Assembly: GCA_947377285.1 (NCBI GenBank)
Contig: CANCFT010000001.1
Coordinates: 1 to 64,000 of the forward strand
Length of the DNA: 64,000 nucleotides
Origin: Bacteriovoracaceae bacterium
Lineage (GTDB): Bacteria; Bdellovibrionota; Bacteriovoracia; Bacteriovoracales; Bacteriovoracaceae
Direction of reading: 5' to 3'
How positions within the stretch are numbered: the first letter of the stretch is position 1; the number at the start of each line of letters is the position of its first letter. A program made the position numbers and the translations under genes. Shown one piece after another: positions 9,226 to 18,801 of the stretch. The notes beneath the pieces were generated by a model. It was not told the origin of the DNA and made no database searches. It saw only the letters and a program-made list of their open reading frames with translations.

Positions 9226-10193
9226 ATTTCATCGATTGCAACTTGGTATTCTGCCATAATTCGTTCAGTGATAATTTGGACACTCTCAATTTTATGGACA
9301 AATTCTATTGAAGGGCCGGCAACCCAAACTGTTTTATAGGTGGCCGCAAAGGCAGCATTTTCAACAGCTTTCATGCCTTTGTAATAGGTGAGCATTTTCA
9401 CATATTTTTTAGCAGTTTTATTTTTACTTAGTATAGATTCAAATAAATTTTGCTCCACTCCTATTTTTTTTAAATAAGGAGTTTCGATGACGGAGCATGG
9501 AGACCCTGAAATTTTACTCGTCATCACAATATCTTCTGCACCATAATCAACGATTGCTTGTTTATACTCATTTGAAACTGAAGATTCAATAGTAGCGATA
9601 TATGGTGAACCAATTGATACACCTTCAGCTCCTAAAGCAATTGAAGAAAGTAATCCAGCTCCAGTGCCAACTCCACCTGCAGAAATAACTGGAATTTTGC
9701 AATGTTTTTTTAGCATTGGAACAAGTATTGAAGTGGGAATTTTACCGGCATGGCCGCCGGCGCCAGAATTAACAGCAATGATTGCATCAGCTCCAAGTCT
9801 CTCGACTTTTAGTGAATATTCGACATCAACAACATCACAAAATATTTTAACTCCCTTTGGTTTTAAGAGTTTTATAGTTTCTTCAGGAGAACCTAAAGAA
9901 GTAATAATAAATGCAGGGGGGTTTCTTTCCAGGACTTCGAGGTGTTTCTTTATGTGAATATTTGACTTGTTTACTATGAGATTAACTCCAAACTTCCCGT
10001 TACATTTTTGAGTTAAATTAATTAGTGCTTTTTCAAATTCTTCGGGAGTCCTAAAGTTAAGTGACGGAATACATCCTATAAATCCATTTTTATAGGCTTC
10101 AACAAGCATTAACTCGTTAGAAACGAGAAACATTGGAGCCAGTATAAGTGGATATTTAATCCCAAAAGTCTTGGTTAACCAGGTAGAAATCAT
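9201..10193 (-). CDS. Nitronate monooxygenase / 2-nitropropane dioxygenase-like flavoprotein
   Basis: A 330-residue TIM-barrel flavoprotein. The family pattern is clear: the N-terminal KYPLILAPMFLVSN, the FMN-binding VNSGAGGHAG, PVISAGGVGTGAGLLSSIALGAEGV, and a C-terminal AAFAATYKTVWVAGPSIEFV region. Members oxidise alkyl nitronates such as propionate-3-nitronate using FMN and O2, but many homologues are uncharacterised oxidoreductases or FabK-like enzymes. It is cytoplasmic and the first gene of the leftward group. The MFS gene starts within its last codons. Confidence 0.85.
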   Translation of the reverse strand: MISTWLTKTFGIKYPLILAPMFLVSNELMLVEAYKNGFIGCIPSLNFRTPEEFEKALINLTQKCNGKFGVNLIVNKSNIHIKKHLEVLERNPPAFIITSLGSPEETIKLLKPKGVKIFCDVVDVEYSLKVERLGADAIIAVNSGAGGHAGKIPTSILVPMLKKHCKIPVISAGGVGTGAGLLSSIALGAEGVSIGSPYIATIESSVSNEYKQAIVDYGAEDIVMTSKISGSPCSVIETPYLKKIGVEQNLFESILSKNKTAKKYVKMLTYYKGMKAVENAAFAATYKTVWVAGPSIEFVHKIESVQIITERIMAEYQVAIDEICLKNQQS

Positions 10194-10318
10194 GATTGAA
10201 CTCCTTTGGGATAATTCTAAGAAGTAAGATTAGAAAAGGATAGATAATTAGACAATTCATAAAAATTTATTCACAATTTTATTATCAGGATGATTATTTC
10301 TTAAATAGGAAAAAGATT

Positions 10319-11548
10319 ATGAAAATCAGATTACTAATTGCTTTATGTATTACTTCTTGCTTCGCAATTTCGATTTCGAATAATTGCGTTTTGGCAGCCC
10401 AAGTTTCGCAAGAGTCTCAAGACAGAAAAGTTTTTATCTCAATTGATGCCGATGCCCTAACTTTTGTTCAAAGTAAATTTGGCAAAAGAGTAGAAAAGGT
10501 TGAAACGATAAACGGTATAAGTGTTGTTAAAATAGACGAGAGCGCCCTTCCCTGGTTGTCTGTTCTTATGCATCGTCAGTTTAAACGTTGTGGCGGGTAT
10601 ATGCTTCACGACGACTATATCGAAGCGTCGAATCTCTTAAATTCTTTTAGTGATCAACTATACGCCAAGAAAAATTCTTTTTTTGCCTATAAGATTAATC
10701 AAGATGCAATTGTAAAACCACTTATTAATCAAGCGAATGAAGCGAATATTTTAAATACAATCACTCAATTGTCGCTCTTTCAAAATCGTTATTACAAAGG
10801 TGAGTTTGGAAAAAAGTCAGCAGCCTTTATAAAAGAGACTTGGGCAAAACTTGTCAAAAATCGTTCAGACGCAACTGTTGAATATTTTCAACATTCAGGC
10901 TGGGATCAACCTTCGGTTATTTTAACTATCAAGGGTCTTTCTGATGAGACCATTGTTTTGGGAGGACACCAAGACTCAATTAATGGTTATATGGGTGGCT
11001 CAACGGCAAGAGCTCCGGGGTCCGATGATAATGCCTCAGGGATTTCTACTATTACTGAAGTTATAAGAGTATTAGTGGATAATTCTTATCAGCCTCAAAA
11101 AACACTTAAGTTTATGGCCTACGCAGCTGAAGAAGTTGGGCTTCTTGGATCTAAAGAAATAGCAGCTGATTTTAAAAAAAGAAGCGTCAATGTTATTGGA
11201 GTTATGCAGCTTGATATGACAAATTTCAAAGGGAATGATGCTTTAGATATAGTAATGATGAGAGACTATACGAACGACGAACAAAATAAATTTGTTGGTT
11301 CAATCATTGATCATTATGTTCCAGGAATTAAATGGGGATTTGATAAGTGTGGTTATGGTTGTTCTGATCATGCTTCATGGCATACTCAAGGATTCCCAGC
11401 ATCAATGCCATTTGAAGCAACTATGGATACGATGAACCATAAAATACATACTGCCAATGACACGTTAGCGGTTTCTAATAATAACGCTTCTCATGCAGTT
11501 AAGTTTGCTAAAATGGCCATAGGATATATCGTTGAACTTGACCACTAA
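10319..11548 (+). CDS. Secreted M28 family zinc aminopeptidase
   Basis: A 409-residue exported peptidase with an N-terminal signal (LLIALCITSCFAISIS). The di-zinc set of the Vibrio leucyl aminopeptidase group is visible: His217 in GGHQD, the bridging Asp at 236-237 in GSDDN, catalytic Glu271 and ligand Glu272 in AAEEVGLLGS, Asp299 in QLDMTNF, and His351 in YGCSDHASW. It should release N-terminal residues from peptides outside the cytoplasm. An AGGAAAAAG Shine-Dalgarno lies just before the ATG. It is a single gene, divergent from the leftward group. Confidence 0.9.
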   Translation: MKIRLLIALCITSCFAISISNNCVLAAQVSQESQDRKVFISIDADALTFVQSKFGKRVEKVETINGISVVKIDESALPWLSVLMHRQFKRCGGYMLHDDYIEASNLLNSFSDQLYAKKNSFFAYKINQDAIVKPLINQANEANILNTITQLSLFQNRYYKGEFGKKSAAFIKETWAKLVKNRSDATVEYFQHSGWDQPSVILTIKGLSDETIVLGGHQDSINGYMGGSTARAPGSDDNASGISTITEVIRVLVDNSYQPQKTLKFMAYAAEEVGLLGSKEIAADFKKRSVNVIGVMQLDMTNFKGNDALDIVMMRDYTNDEQNKFVGSIIDHYVPGIKWGFDKCGYGCSDHASWHTQGFPASMPFEATMDTMNHKIHTANDTLAVSNNNASHAVKFAKMAIGYIVELDH

Positions 11549-11633
11549 GACTCGATTAGTCAGCTAGAAATTAGACCTATAGACTTTAGTAAGATACAAT
11601 CAGTCGTATAACCTTAAAAAGGAAATTTTTTTA

Positions 11634-14306
11634 GTGAGTACGACTGATTTTCCCTCTCTCCCAGATTACGAAGGTATTCGTGGTCTTCTCGATGCTGAAA
11701 GAAAAACCTTAATCAAAATTCACTCTTTCGCCGAAAATGATGATTATCTTCGAACTGTAGAAGATGCCGGAATAGTTTTAAATTTTGTTGAAAAAACTCA
11801 AACTCTTTTATGGAATAACTTTAAAAGGAATCCTTCGCTTTTAACGACTTTCAATACTGAATACGTCAATTTTTTTGAATTCCTCCAAAGAGAAAATATC
11901 ATTTCATTAATCTTTGTAGATGATTGTTTAATGCCAGAAAAAGAAATTTTTTATTTTGGTCAAGATGGTGGTTTAAATCCTCCGATACTTGAGGTTCATC
12001 ATGCCATTTTAAGAAAATGGAGTGAAGATAAAGAACGAAATCATGTTGATACTCAATCTCAGATAAAAGATAAAGAACATTTTAATATTGAAATTAAGCC
12101 AGCTGCTCTAGCGTGTCAGTGTGTTGCTTGTCTTGCAGACTTTAGAACAAAGGTTCGAGAAGTCGTGTACGACGAATGTGTCCAAGCAATTAATGAAGCT
12201 AAAGAAAAAATTGAAGAGCAAATGAGCACGCATGTTGATAAGGGAATTTCAGCTGTTAATACTCATTATCAAAATTTACTCAAAGTACTTGACCGTAAAT
12301 TTCAACAAGTTCAATTTAAATTAAAAAAATCATCTCTTAATCGTTTGGAAGCACAGATAAAAGCGATGAGTGAAGAGACTTTTACCTATCCAGGAGAAAT
12401 TGCATTTAGGCATTCTCAAAATTTAATTTTATTTTTTCACCAACAACTGTCCGATCAAGGTTTATCAATTGAATTAGTTAGTGACGAAGAATATATCCGC
12501 TTTTTTAAGCAACTCTCTAGTAATATCTGGAGAAATGAAAAATATCTTGAAGCGGAATTTAAAAAACTTATTAAGTCTGTTTTAGTCTTAAAACGAAAAG
12601 ATATTTCTTCTAATATTCTTCAAGAATATTTAGGGCAGTTTTGGATCCACTCCCATGCCAGAAAAGTTCCTCGTAAAATTATTTATCATATGGGACCTAC
12701 GAATTCAGGGAAAACTTATCACGCTATCGAAGCATTAGTTAAATCAAGTAAAGGTTGCTACTTAGCTCCGCTAAGACTTTTAGCGGCTGAGTTATACGAT
12801 ACGATGAATTCAAAAGGCGTCTGTACGACATTACTAACGGGCGAAGAAGTTATTGAAGTTGAAAATGCCACTCATTATTCTTCTACCATTGAAATGGCCA
12901 AACTTTCCGAAGAATTTACATGTGCTGTAATCGATGAAATTCAAATGATTACAGATAAACAAAGAGGCTGGGCATGGACCAGAGCTTTGGTTAATTTACA
13001 TGCCTATGAAGTCCATGTTTGTGGAGATGGTTCCGTTCTCGATTTAATAAAACAAATTGTTGAACTATGCGGAGATGAGCTTGAAATTAGAAATTATGAG
13101 AGGATGACTAAATTAGAAGTCGAAGATCATCCAATTACACTTACGCAATTGAAAAAAAGTGATGCATTAATTGTTTTCTCTAGAAGAAATGCACTTAAAT
13201 ATAAATATGACTTAGAACAAGTTGGATTTAAAGTTTCGATAATATATGGAATGCTCTCCCCTGAAGTTCGTCGCGAACAAGCTCGGAAATTCGATAAGGG
13301 CATTACAGATGTCATCGTGAGCACCGATGCAATCTCTATGGGGATGAACCTTCCTATTCAAAGAATTGTTTTTTCAACTTTAACAAAACATATTAACTCT
13401 CAGGAACATCAAATTACAGTAAGTGAGATTAAGCAAATCGCAGGACGCGCTGGGCGCTTTCAACGTTTTCCAGTTGGGAAGGTCACTTGTTTACAAAAAG
13501 TTGAGGAAGGACTATCTGATATTCAAAATGCACTTGATTCAACTCTTGATCAGCAAACCCAATCAATGGTTGGTCCCGACTTAGATATATTTACTAAAGT
13601 TAATAATGCACTTTCATCAAATAATTTACCAGTATTAAGACTTTCAGAATTTTTGAGACTATTTAACACAATGACTTTTACTAAGCCATTTTACTGTGTT
13701 GATTTAAAAGAAATGATCGAACTGGCCGAAACAGTTGAAGATATTGATCATGAAAATAAATTAAGTTCATCGGAAATATTTGGTTTTGCTTGTGCTCCTG
13801 TAAACTTAGGCTTGTTGGAACACGTTCAATATTATGTATGGATTCTAAAAAAATATGTCGTCAGTGAAATTATTAAAAATGAGCATATTAATTTTAATTC
13901 AAATGAAATTGATTATCTAGAAACTACAATAAAATGTGTAGAGCTCTATCAATGGCTTGCTCGGCATTTTAGCAATAAGAATTTTGAATTTGAAGAAAAA
14001 GACTTGTTAGATAATAAGCTTCAAGCAGTCGAAAAACTAAATACTTTATTGTCTGATAAAATAACACCGAGTTGCTCTAGTTGTGGGGCTAAATTACCAG
14101 ATCAATCGAAGTTTCCTATTTGTGATAATTGCTTTAAAGAAAAACGTTTCTCTAGAAGACCATTTCCAAGAAGGGGCGGTCCTCCAGGTGGAAAACCAGG
14201 AGAGCGAACAAATCACTTAGCTTCAGCGGTTGGCTCAACTAATAAAGATTTTAGAAGTGGCAAGCCTTCTAAAAAAAGAAAATTTCAAGGTAAGCCTAAA
14301 AAATAA
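11634..14306 (+). CDS. SUV3-like DExH RNA helicase with C-terminal zinc ribbon and basic tail
   Basis: An 890-residue protein starting at GTG 11634. The helicase core matches SUV3 (mitochondrial degradosome): Walker A GPTNSGKTY near residue 354, YLAPLRLLA (motif Ia), VIDEIQMI (DExH variant) near 434, VCGDGSVLDL (motif III) and QIAGRAGRFQ (motif VI) near 602. The first 340 residues form a helical extension with a possible Cys cluster (ACQCVACLAD). After the helicase C-terminal domain come a CSSCGAK...CDNCF zinc ribbon and a basic Arg/Gly/Lys tail likely to bind RNA. Expected role: ATP-driven unwinding of structured RNA. The DUF455 gene follows after 2 bp. Confidence 0.88.
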   Translation: MSTTDFPSLPDYEGIRGLLDAERKTLIKIHSFAENDDYLRTVEDAGIVLNFVEKTQTLLWNNFKRNPSLLTTFNTEYVNFFEFLQRENIISLIFVDDCLMPEKEIFYFGQDGGLNPPILEVHHAILRKWSEDKERNHVDTQSQIKDKEHFNIEIKPAALACQCVACLADFRTKVREVVYDECVQAINEAKEKIEEQMSTHVDKGISAVNTHYQNLLKVLDRKFQQVQFKLKKSSLNRLEAQIKAMSEETFTYPGEIAFRHSQNLILFFHQQLSDQGLSIELVSDEEYIRFFKQLSSNIWRNEKYLEAEFKKLIKSVLVLKRKDISSNILQEYLGQFWIHSHARKVPRKIIYHMGPTNSGKTYHAIEALVKSSKGCYLAPLRLLAAELYDTMNSKGVCTTLLTGEEVIEVENATHYSSTIEMAKLSEEFTCAVIDEIQMITDKQRGWAWTRALVNLHAYEVHVCGDGSVLDLIKQIVELCGDELEIRNYERMTKLEVEDHPITLTQLKKSDALIVFSRRNALKYKYDLEQVGFKVSIIYGMLSPEVRREQARKFDKGITDVIVSTDAISMGMNLPIQRIVFSTLTKHINSQEHQITVSEIKQIAGRAGRFQRFPVGKVTCLQKVEEGLSDIQNALDSTLDQQTQSMVGPDLDIFTKVNNALSSNNLPVLRLSEFLRLFNTMTFTKPFYCVDLKEMIELAETVEDIDHENKLSSSEIFGFACAPVNLGLLEHVQYYVWILKKYVVSEIIKNEHINFNSNEIDYLETTIKCVELYQWLARHFSNKNFEFEEKDLLDNKLQAVEKLNTLLSDKITPSCSSCGAKLPDQSKFPICDNCFKEKRFSRRPFPRRGGPPGGKPGERTNHLASAVGSTNKDFRSGKPSKKRKFQGKPKK

Positions 14307-14308
14307 AA

Positions 14309-15127
14309 ATGATGCATTATCGAGAATACGCTCGCATTCTCTTAGAGGGTGCGAGTTTAGAAGACAAATTAATTCACTTAAAAGATATTGATTACACCGA
14401 AAGTACGACTCAGTATTTATTGCCAGAAAATCCGGGTAGATCAAAACAATTAAAATTTGATAATCAACAAGTAAAATTTCCTAAAAACACTAGTTTTCAT
14501 CTTGAAGAAAAAAGAGGATTAGCACTTCATTTTTTTGCTAATCATGAATTGTTGGCCATTGAGATGATGGCAGCAGCGCTTCTCATTTATCCAGACGAAA
14601 ATAAAGATAGTATTTTATTTAAAAAAGGTTTGGTCAAAACAATTCAAGATGAGCAAAAACATTTAAAACTTTATTTAGTGAGAATGAAAGATTTTGGAAT
14701 TGAACTTGGAGAATTTCCTCTCAATGATTTTTTTTGGCGTTCAATGGAAAAATGCAGTACGCCTTCACATTTTTATTCAGCGATGGCCATGACTTTTGAA
14801 TCGGCCAATTTAGATTTTGCTCAATATTATGAAAAATCTTTTATAAATGTTGAAGATTTTGAAACAGCTAAAATTATGCGCATAGTTTATGAAGATGAGA
14901 TTTCTCATGTCGCACTTGGCGCCCATTGGCTAAATCATTGGAGAGGGGATGTTCAATTGTGGAAATACTTTGTTGATCATTTGCCCGGAGTAATGACTCC
15001 CGCCAGGTCTAAAGGAATACATTTTGACAGAAACTCCAGAATTCGTGCAGGTTTAGATGATGCTTTTTTAGATCAACTAGAGTTATTCCGAGATGAATTC
15101 AAAGTAACAAATAGGAAGTCCTGGTAG
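14309..15127 (+). CDS. DUF455-type ferritin-like di-iron protein
   Basis: A 272-residue helical protein with the carboxylate and histidine pattern of DUF455 ferritin-like proteins: FFANHELLAIEMMAAALL (Glu in helix 1), QDEQKHLKLY (ExxH), FESANLDFA (Glu) and YEDEISHVALGAHWL (ExxH). These would form a non-haem di-iron site; the substrate is not established for the family. Two adjacent ATG codons (14309 and 14312) can serve as start. The stop overlaps the GTG of the next gene by one base, so the pair is probably translationally coupled, with the SUV3-like helicase upstream in the same transcript. Confidence 0.75.
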   Translation: MMHYREYARILLEGASLEDKLIHLKDIDYTESTTQYLLPENPGRSKQLKFDNQQVKFPKNTSFHLEEKRGLALHFFANHELLAIEMMAAALLIYPDENKDSILFKKGLVKTIQDEQKHLKLYLVRMKDFGIELGEFPLNDFFWRSMEKCSTPSHFYSAMAMTFESANLDFAQYYEKSFINVEDFETAKIMRIVYEDEISHVALGAHWLNHWRGDVQLWKYFVDHLPGVMTPARSKGIHFDRNSRIRAGLDDAFLDQLELFRDEFKVTNRKSW

Positions 15128-16152
15128 TGAGTAAAATTTTTAAAGTTAATTTAGATTATGAAGCTTCTCTATTTGATCCTGAATATGACGTCAATGGTGC
15201 CCGAATCCAAAAAATAAATAATGAATTTGAATATATATTTTTTTTAATAAACCAAGACGTTTGCACTTTAAAAAATTCAAAAAATTATTCAAAAAAATAT
15301 ATTGAGCATTTAAAGCAAAATAATTTTTCGATTCCAATCTTTGAACCCAATGCAAAAAAATTTGAATTCTGGTGGGGGAGACTTCAGAATATAGAAATGG
15401 AGAGATTTTTTAACTCTAAACTTAATTCAGCAAAAATAGCGTTTCAAAATAATTGGGGATTTGCTGAAGGAAGAATAGTCGAAAACCTGGAAGAATTAAA
15501 AGATCATATTAATTCCATTCCAGAAAAAGAAAATTGGTTGATAAAACGTCCTCATGGATTTAGTGGAATTGGTCATTTTACTTTTAATTCGAAGTCATTA
15601 AATGAAGAAGTACTTTTAAAAATTCTCACTGAAAAAGTATTACTTGAACCTATTTATAAAAGAGTATTTGATATAGGAACAACTTTTGAAATTAGAAATG
15701 GTGAAATAATTCGTCATTTTATGGTGGAGAATTTTAATTCAAAATCAGGTAGTTTTAATGGTGGTGCTGGATCGAGTAATGTGGAAAAGTTTAAAAAATA
15801 TATCTTCGAAAAATATTCATATTCATTAGATGAACTCGAAGAAAATACTAAAAATATAGCCCAGTATTATTTAAATATTGGGGCCACTTCAAATATTCAA
15901 ATTGACTCATTTATTTATCAAGAAAATAGCAAACTAAAGCTTTATTCCCTTGTTGAAATAAATTATAGAAAAACAATGGGGCTGGTCATTCAAAGTTTAG
16001 CAGATAGAAATCCAAACGCTGATTGGATAGAATGGAAAGTTAGTTCTGCTAAAAATTTCGAAGAGCAATTAATTGGTAATAATTGGTTAAAACTTTCACC
16101 AGAAGAAAATCATTTTCAAAGTTACTTTTGTGCTTTTTCGTTTAATTATTAA
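15127..16152 (+). CDS. ATP-grasp-like protein of unknown substrate
   Basis: A 341-residue protein starting at GTG 15127, inside the TAG stop of the DUF455 gene. The central WLIKRPHGFSGIGHFTF resembles the ATP-binding lysine strand and flexible glycine loop of ATP-grasp enzymes. Near the C-terminus LVEINYRKTMG matches the E-x-N-x-R metal and phosphate motif. The enzyme would join a carboxylate to a nucleophile using ATP, substrate unknown. Position next to a ferritin-like protein suggests a shared modification or oxidation task, which is inference. The end overlaps the convergent aldolase gene by 4 bp. Confidence 0.6.
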   Translation: MSKIFKVNLDYEASLFDPEYDVNGARIQKINNEFEYIFFLINQDVCTLKNSKNYSKKYIEHLKQNNFSIPIFEPNAKKFEFWWGRLQNIEMERFFNSKLNSAKIAFQNNWGFAEGRIVENLEELKDHINSIPEKENWLIKRPHGFSGIGHFTFNSKSLNEEVLLKILTEKVLLEPIYKRVFDIGTTFEIRNGEIIRHFMVENFNSKSGSFNGGAGSSNVEKFKKYIFEKYSYSLDELEENTKNIAQYYLNIGATSNIQIDSFIYQENSKLKLYSLVEINYRKTMGLVIQSLADRNPNADWIEWKVSSAKNFEEQLIGNNWLKLSPEENHFQSYFCAFSFNY

Positions 16153-16781
16153 ATATATTTATCAAAATTCTTTAAAATGAGATTTCCAACTTCATCCAAG
16201 TTTCTTCCGTAGGCAACGACACCATCAACGTGCCCTTTCATGCAAAAAATACCAAAATCCTTAGTTCCAATACATTTTTGGGTAGCTTGGGCCATTTCAC
16301 TAGTTCCATACGGAATAGACTGACAGGTAGATTCTGCATTATCTCTAATCATTCCATTCCAAATTTTGGAAGAGTGGATATGAAATACAACTTTTATATT
16401 CTTGTTGTGGGTATAAATTGAAGCATGGGTGAGAGCTTCACTAGAGGCTTCAATAGGACCCAACATTTTGATTTTCAGATTAGAAACATCATAATCTAGA
16501 ACCCTAGTATAGTATCGGCCATCGAGATCTTGATACTTTCCAGTTTGGGTCCCAGTTATAACGAATTGTGGAACTAGAGATTTGTGAAAAATGGAGTAAT
16601 CACTTACTTTAGATAGATTTCCAAATCCAACACCGGCTTCAGGATACTCACCAATCAATTCTTTTTGAAAGAGTATTTTTCTCCACTTTTCTAAATCACA
16701 ATACTCGATCAAATCAATTGGATTACACTGGGTAAAATTTGACCGATCATACTTGATTATTCCATCATCTATGACTTTCAT
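16149..16781 (-). CDS. Class II aldolase/adducin family protein
   Basis: A 210-residue cytoplasmic protein with the class II aldolase/adducin fold markers: YPEAGVGFGNLS (phosphate-binding loop), FVITGTQTGK, EALTHASIY, the zinc-binding VVFHIHSS (HxH) and FCMKGHVDGVVAYG. Members cleave or isomerise sugar phosphates (L-fuculose-1-phosphate aldolase, ribulose-5-phosphate 4-epimerase, MtnB). The conserved acidic residue is present (PIEASSEA), so it may be active. No sugar operon surrounds it and the substrate is not predictable. Convergent with the ATP-grasp-like gene. Confidence 0.8.
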   Translation of the reverse strand: MKVIDDGIIKYDRSNFTQCNPIDLIEYCDLEKWRKILFQKELIGEYPEAGVGFGNLSKVSDYSIFHKSLVPQFVITGTQTGKYQDLDGRYYTRVLDYDVSNLKIKMLGPIEASSEALTHASIYTHNKNIKVVFHIHSSKIWNGMIRDNAESTCQSIPYGTSEMAQATQKCIGTKDFGIFCMKGHVDGVVAYGRNLDEVGNLILKNFDKYI

Positions 16782-16805
16782 AAAAATCCTTTATAATTAA
16801 TCTAT

Positions 16806-17855
16806 ATGCTTGAAAAAATTATTAGTAGTTTAAAACAATCACTTCCTGAGCCTATTCTTAAAATCTTAGGAATTTCTAATCAGGTAGTAGCTGCTAAAAA
16901 TCATTTTGATGAAAAGACTATCGTGAGTCACGACTCGGCCAGTAATAATAATCTATCCAATGACGACGAAGAAAAAAAGAAACGTAGAAAGAGTATGATT
17001 CTCAGAGTAATCATCGTGATTGCATTAGGTTACTTAGCTTATGACCAATTTATTTTAAATAAAAATGCTGAGGAGGCCACTGTCGTAGTGCCTCCAAAAC
17101 CTAGAAAAAAACGAATTCCTAAAGAAAATACTGATCCAAAAGAAGTCACTAAAGAATCAAAAGTTTCCAAAGATTCAAAAGATTCTAATGATTCAAAAGT
17201 TGCAGAAATAAAGCCGGATGTTTCTACAGAAATTAAAAAGGAAGAAATAAAAATACCGACTGATGCCTCAACTGATGTTAAACCTGAATCAAAAGTAGAA
17301 AAAGCAGTGACAGAGAATGTTGCTCCAATTGAAAATATAAACATTGCTGATAAAAAAAGTGAAGAGACTTCTCAGGTTCTTCCAGAAGAAAAAATTACAG
17401 AAGAAGTAAAACCCTTAATGAACAGTGTGGGGATACCATCAGAACCAATTCCTCCATCAGTTTTAGAGAAAAAAGAAATTAAGGAAAAAGCGATAGATAA
17501 AAAAATAGATAGTCTAATTGATATCGTAGATGAAAAGAAAATTTCAACTGAAGAAAACTCGTCAAAGAAAGTAACCAAGTTAGAAGATAAAATTGTAGAA
17601 GAAGAAGAATATACAGCTTCCCCAACTCTTGAAACAGTCGGACGAGGCTTAGTTTATAATTGCAAAGATAAATTTTGGGCATGTGTCGATAAAGTGACTT
17701 ATGTTAATTGTAATAAAAACATGAAATGGAATAAAAGCCACGATAAGACTCCAGAATGTGCAGTGGATAATGTTTATAGTTCAGATGAAGATTGTGGAGT
17801 TGTTCAAAAGTATAATATTTCTATCAGTAAGCCGACACCTTTTTGCCAAAAATAA
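16806..17855 (+). CDS. Single-pass membrane protein with long charged linker and Cys-rich C-terminal domain
   Basis: A 349-residue protein. About 60 cytoplasmic residues end in a basic EKKKRRKSM, followed by one membrane helix (ILRVIIVIALGYLAYDQFIL). Then comes a long low-complexity Lys/Glu/Pro/Ser linker containing several short KxSKDSKDS-type repeats (residues about 95-270). The final 70 residues hold six Cys (YNCKDKFWACVDKVTYVNC, EC, DC, FC) and are likely a disulfide-bonded periplasmic domain. The architecture recalls TonB-like or cell-envelope-spanning proteins, but no family is recognised. It abuts the convergent HD-GYP gene. Confidence 0.6.
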   Translation: MLEKIISSLKQSLPEPILKILGISNQVVAAKNHFDEKTIVSHDSASNNNLSNDDEEKKKRRKSMILRVIIVIALGYLAYDQFILNKNAEEATVVVPPKPRKKRIPKENTDPKEVTKESKVSKDSKDSNDSKVAEIKPDVSTEIKKEEIKIPTDASTDVKPESKVEKAVTENVAPIENINIADKKSEETSQVLPEEKITEEVKPLMNSVGIPSEPIPPSVLEKKEIKEKAIDKKIDSLIDIVDEKKISTEENSSKKVTKLEDKIVEEEEYTASPTLETVGRGLVYNCKDKFWACVDKVTYVNCNKNMKWNKSHDKTPECAVDNVYSSDEDCGVVQKYNISISKPTPFCQK

Positions 17856-18587
17856 TTAAGCGGCATCTTTTTTGAAATTTCCGTTTATGACTTGAAGTTT
17901 AAACGTTTCTTCATTTTTGTTTTGCTCTTTGGTCATACAAGAAATAAATTTTTCAACTATGTTTGGATCGAATTGGGTACCTGCAAACTCTCTGAGTTCA
18001 GAAAAAGCAACTTCAAAATTTAGTCCTTTTCTGTATGGACGGGTAGAAGTCATTGCATCGAATGTATCTGCAATTAAAATAATACGTGAAAAAAGTGGAA
18101 TATCTTCGCTTCTTAATCCTTCAGGGTAACCGCGACCATCATATCTTTCATGGTGATATTTTACATTAATTGCCAATTGAGTGAATATTGGAAATTCTTG
18201 GAGAATTTCAAATGATTTTGATGGATGAAGTTTCATTTCTAGAAATTCGTCATCTGTTAGTCTTGTTGGTTTAAGGAGAACTGAATCTGGAACACCTATT
18301 TTTCCCAGGTCATGAAAAAGTGCAGATACTTCTAATTCATAAATTTCTTTTTCAGATAGCCCCATTTCTCGACCAACTGATACACAAAAATAGGCAACTC
18401 TTAAAGAGTGTCCCCATGTATAATCATCTTTGCATTTAAGTGCACTCAGTAAAGATTTTACAATTAATTCAAAGTATTCTTTTTTAACTAACTCAATAGG
18501 AGATAAATCGAGAGCAGCAGCTTTTTTGAGCCGTTCCCGATTTGCTTTTAAGTCTGATAATTGAATTAAGTTATTCTTTTTAGCCAT
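17856..18587 (-). CDS. HD-GYP domain protein (cyclic di-GMP phosphodiesterase family)
   Basis: A 243-residue cytoplasmic protein. The HD-GYP signature is complete: HDLGKIGVPDSVLLKP (HD at 92-93), a His at 121 (KLHPSKSFEIL), and HHERYDGRGYPEGL (HH at 145-146, GYP at 153-155). HADTFDAMTS-type metal residues appear as IADTFDAMTSTRPYRKG. Family members linearise cyclic di-GMP to pGpG or GMP. There is no receiver domain; the N-terminal 45 residues are helical. It is divergent from the SpoIIE-like gene at 18802, which may belong to the same signalling pathway. Confidence 0.88.
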   Translation of the reverse strand: MAKKNNLIQLSDLKANRERLKKAAALDLSPIELVKKEYFELIVKSLLSALKCKDDYTWGHSLRVAYFCVSVGREMGLSEKEIYELEVSALFHDLGKIGVPDSVLLKPTRLTDDEFLEMKLHPSKSFEILQEFPIFTQLAINVKYHHERYDGRGYPEGLRSEDIPLFSRIILIADTFDAMTSTRPYRKGLNFEVAFSELREFAGTQFDPNIVEKFISCMTKEQNKNEETFKLQVINGNFKKDAA

Positions 18588-18715
18588 TCATTGCACTTCC
18601 ATATGGGTTTTTAATCAAATCCCCTAAGCTTAAGTATCGGTGCTTTTTATAACGAACTTTAAAAAGAAAGTGAAAGAGTCACAATATCAAAGAGATAGAT
18701 TTGATCAGGTAATAA

Positions 18716-18745
18716 TTGACTGCCACAAAAAAACGGCAATATATT
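18716..18745 (+). promoter_or_regulatory. Candidate sigma-70-type promoter for the SpoIIE-like gene
   Basis: TTGACT at 18716-18721 and TATATT at 18740-18745 are 18 bp apart, about 55 bp upstream of the ATG at 18802. A TGCC...GGCA inverted repeat lies in the spacer. Called by eye only. Confidence 0.4.
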
Positions 18746-18801
18746 TTTAAATACCTTTTTTTCATCGATCTTTTAGAATGTTAGAAGTGATAAGGAGATA
18801 T

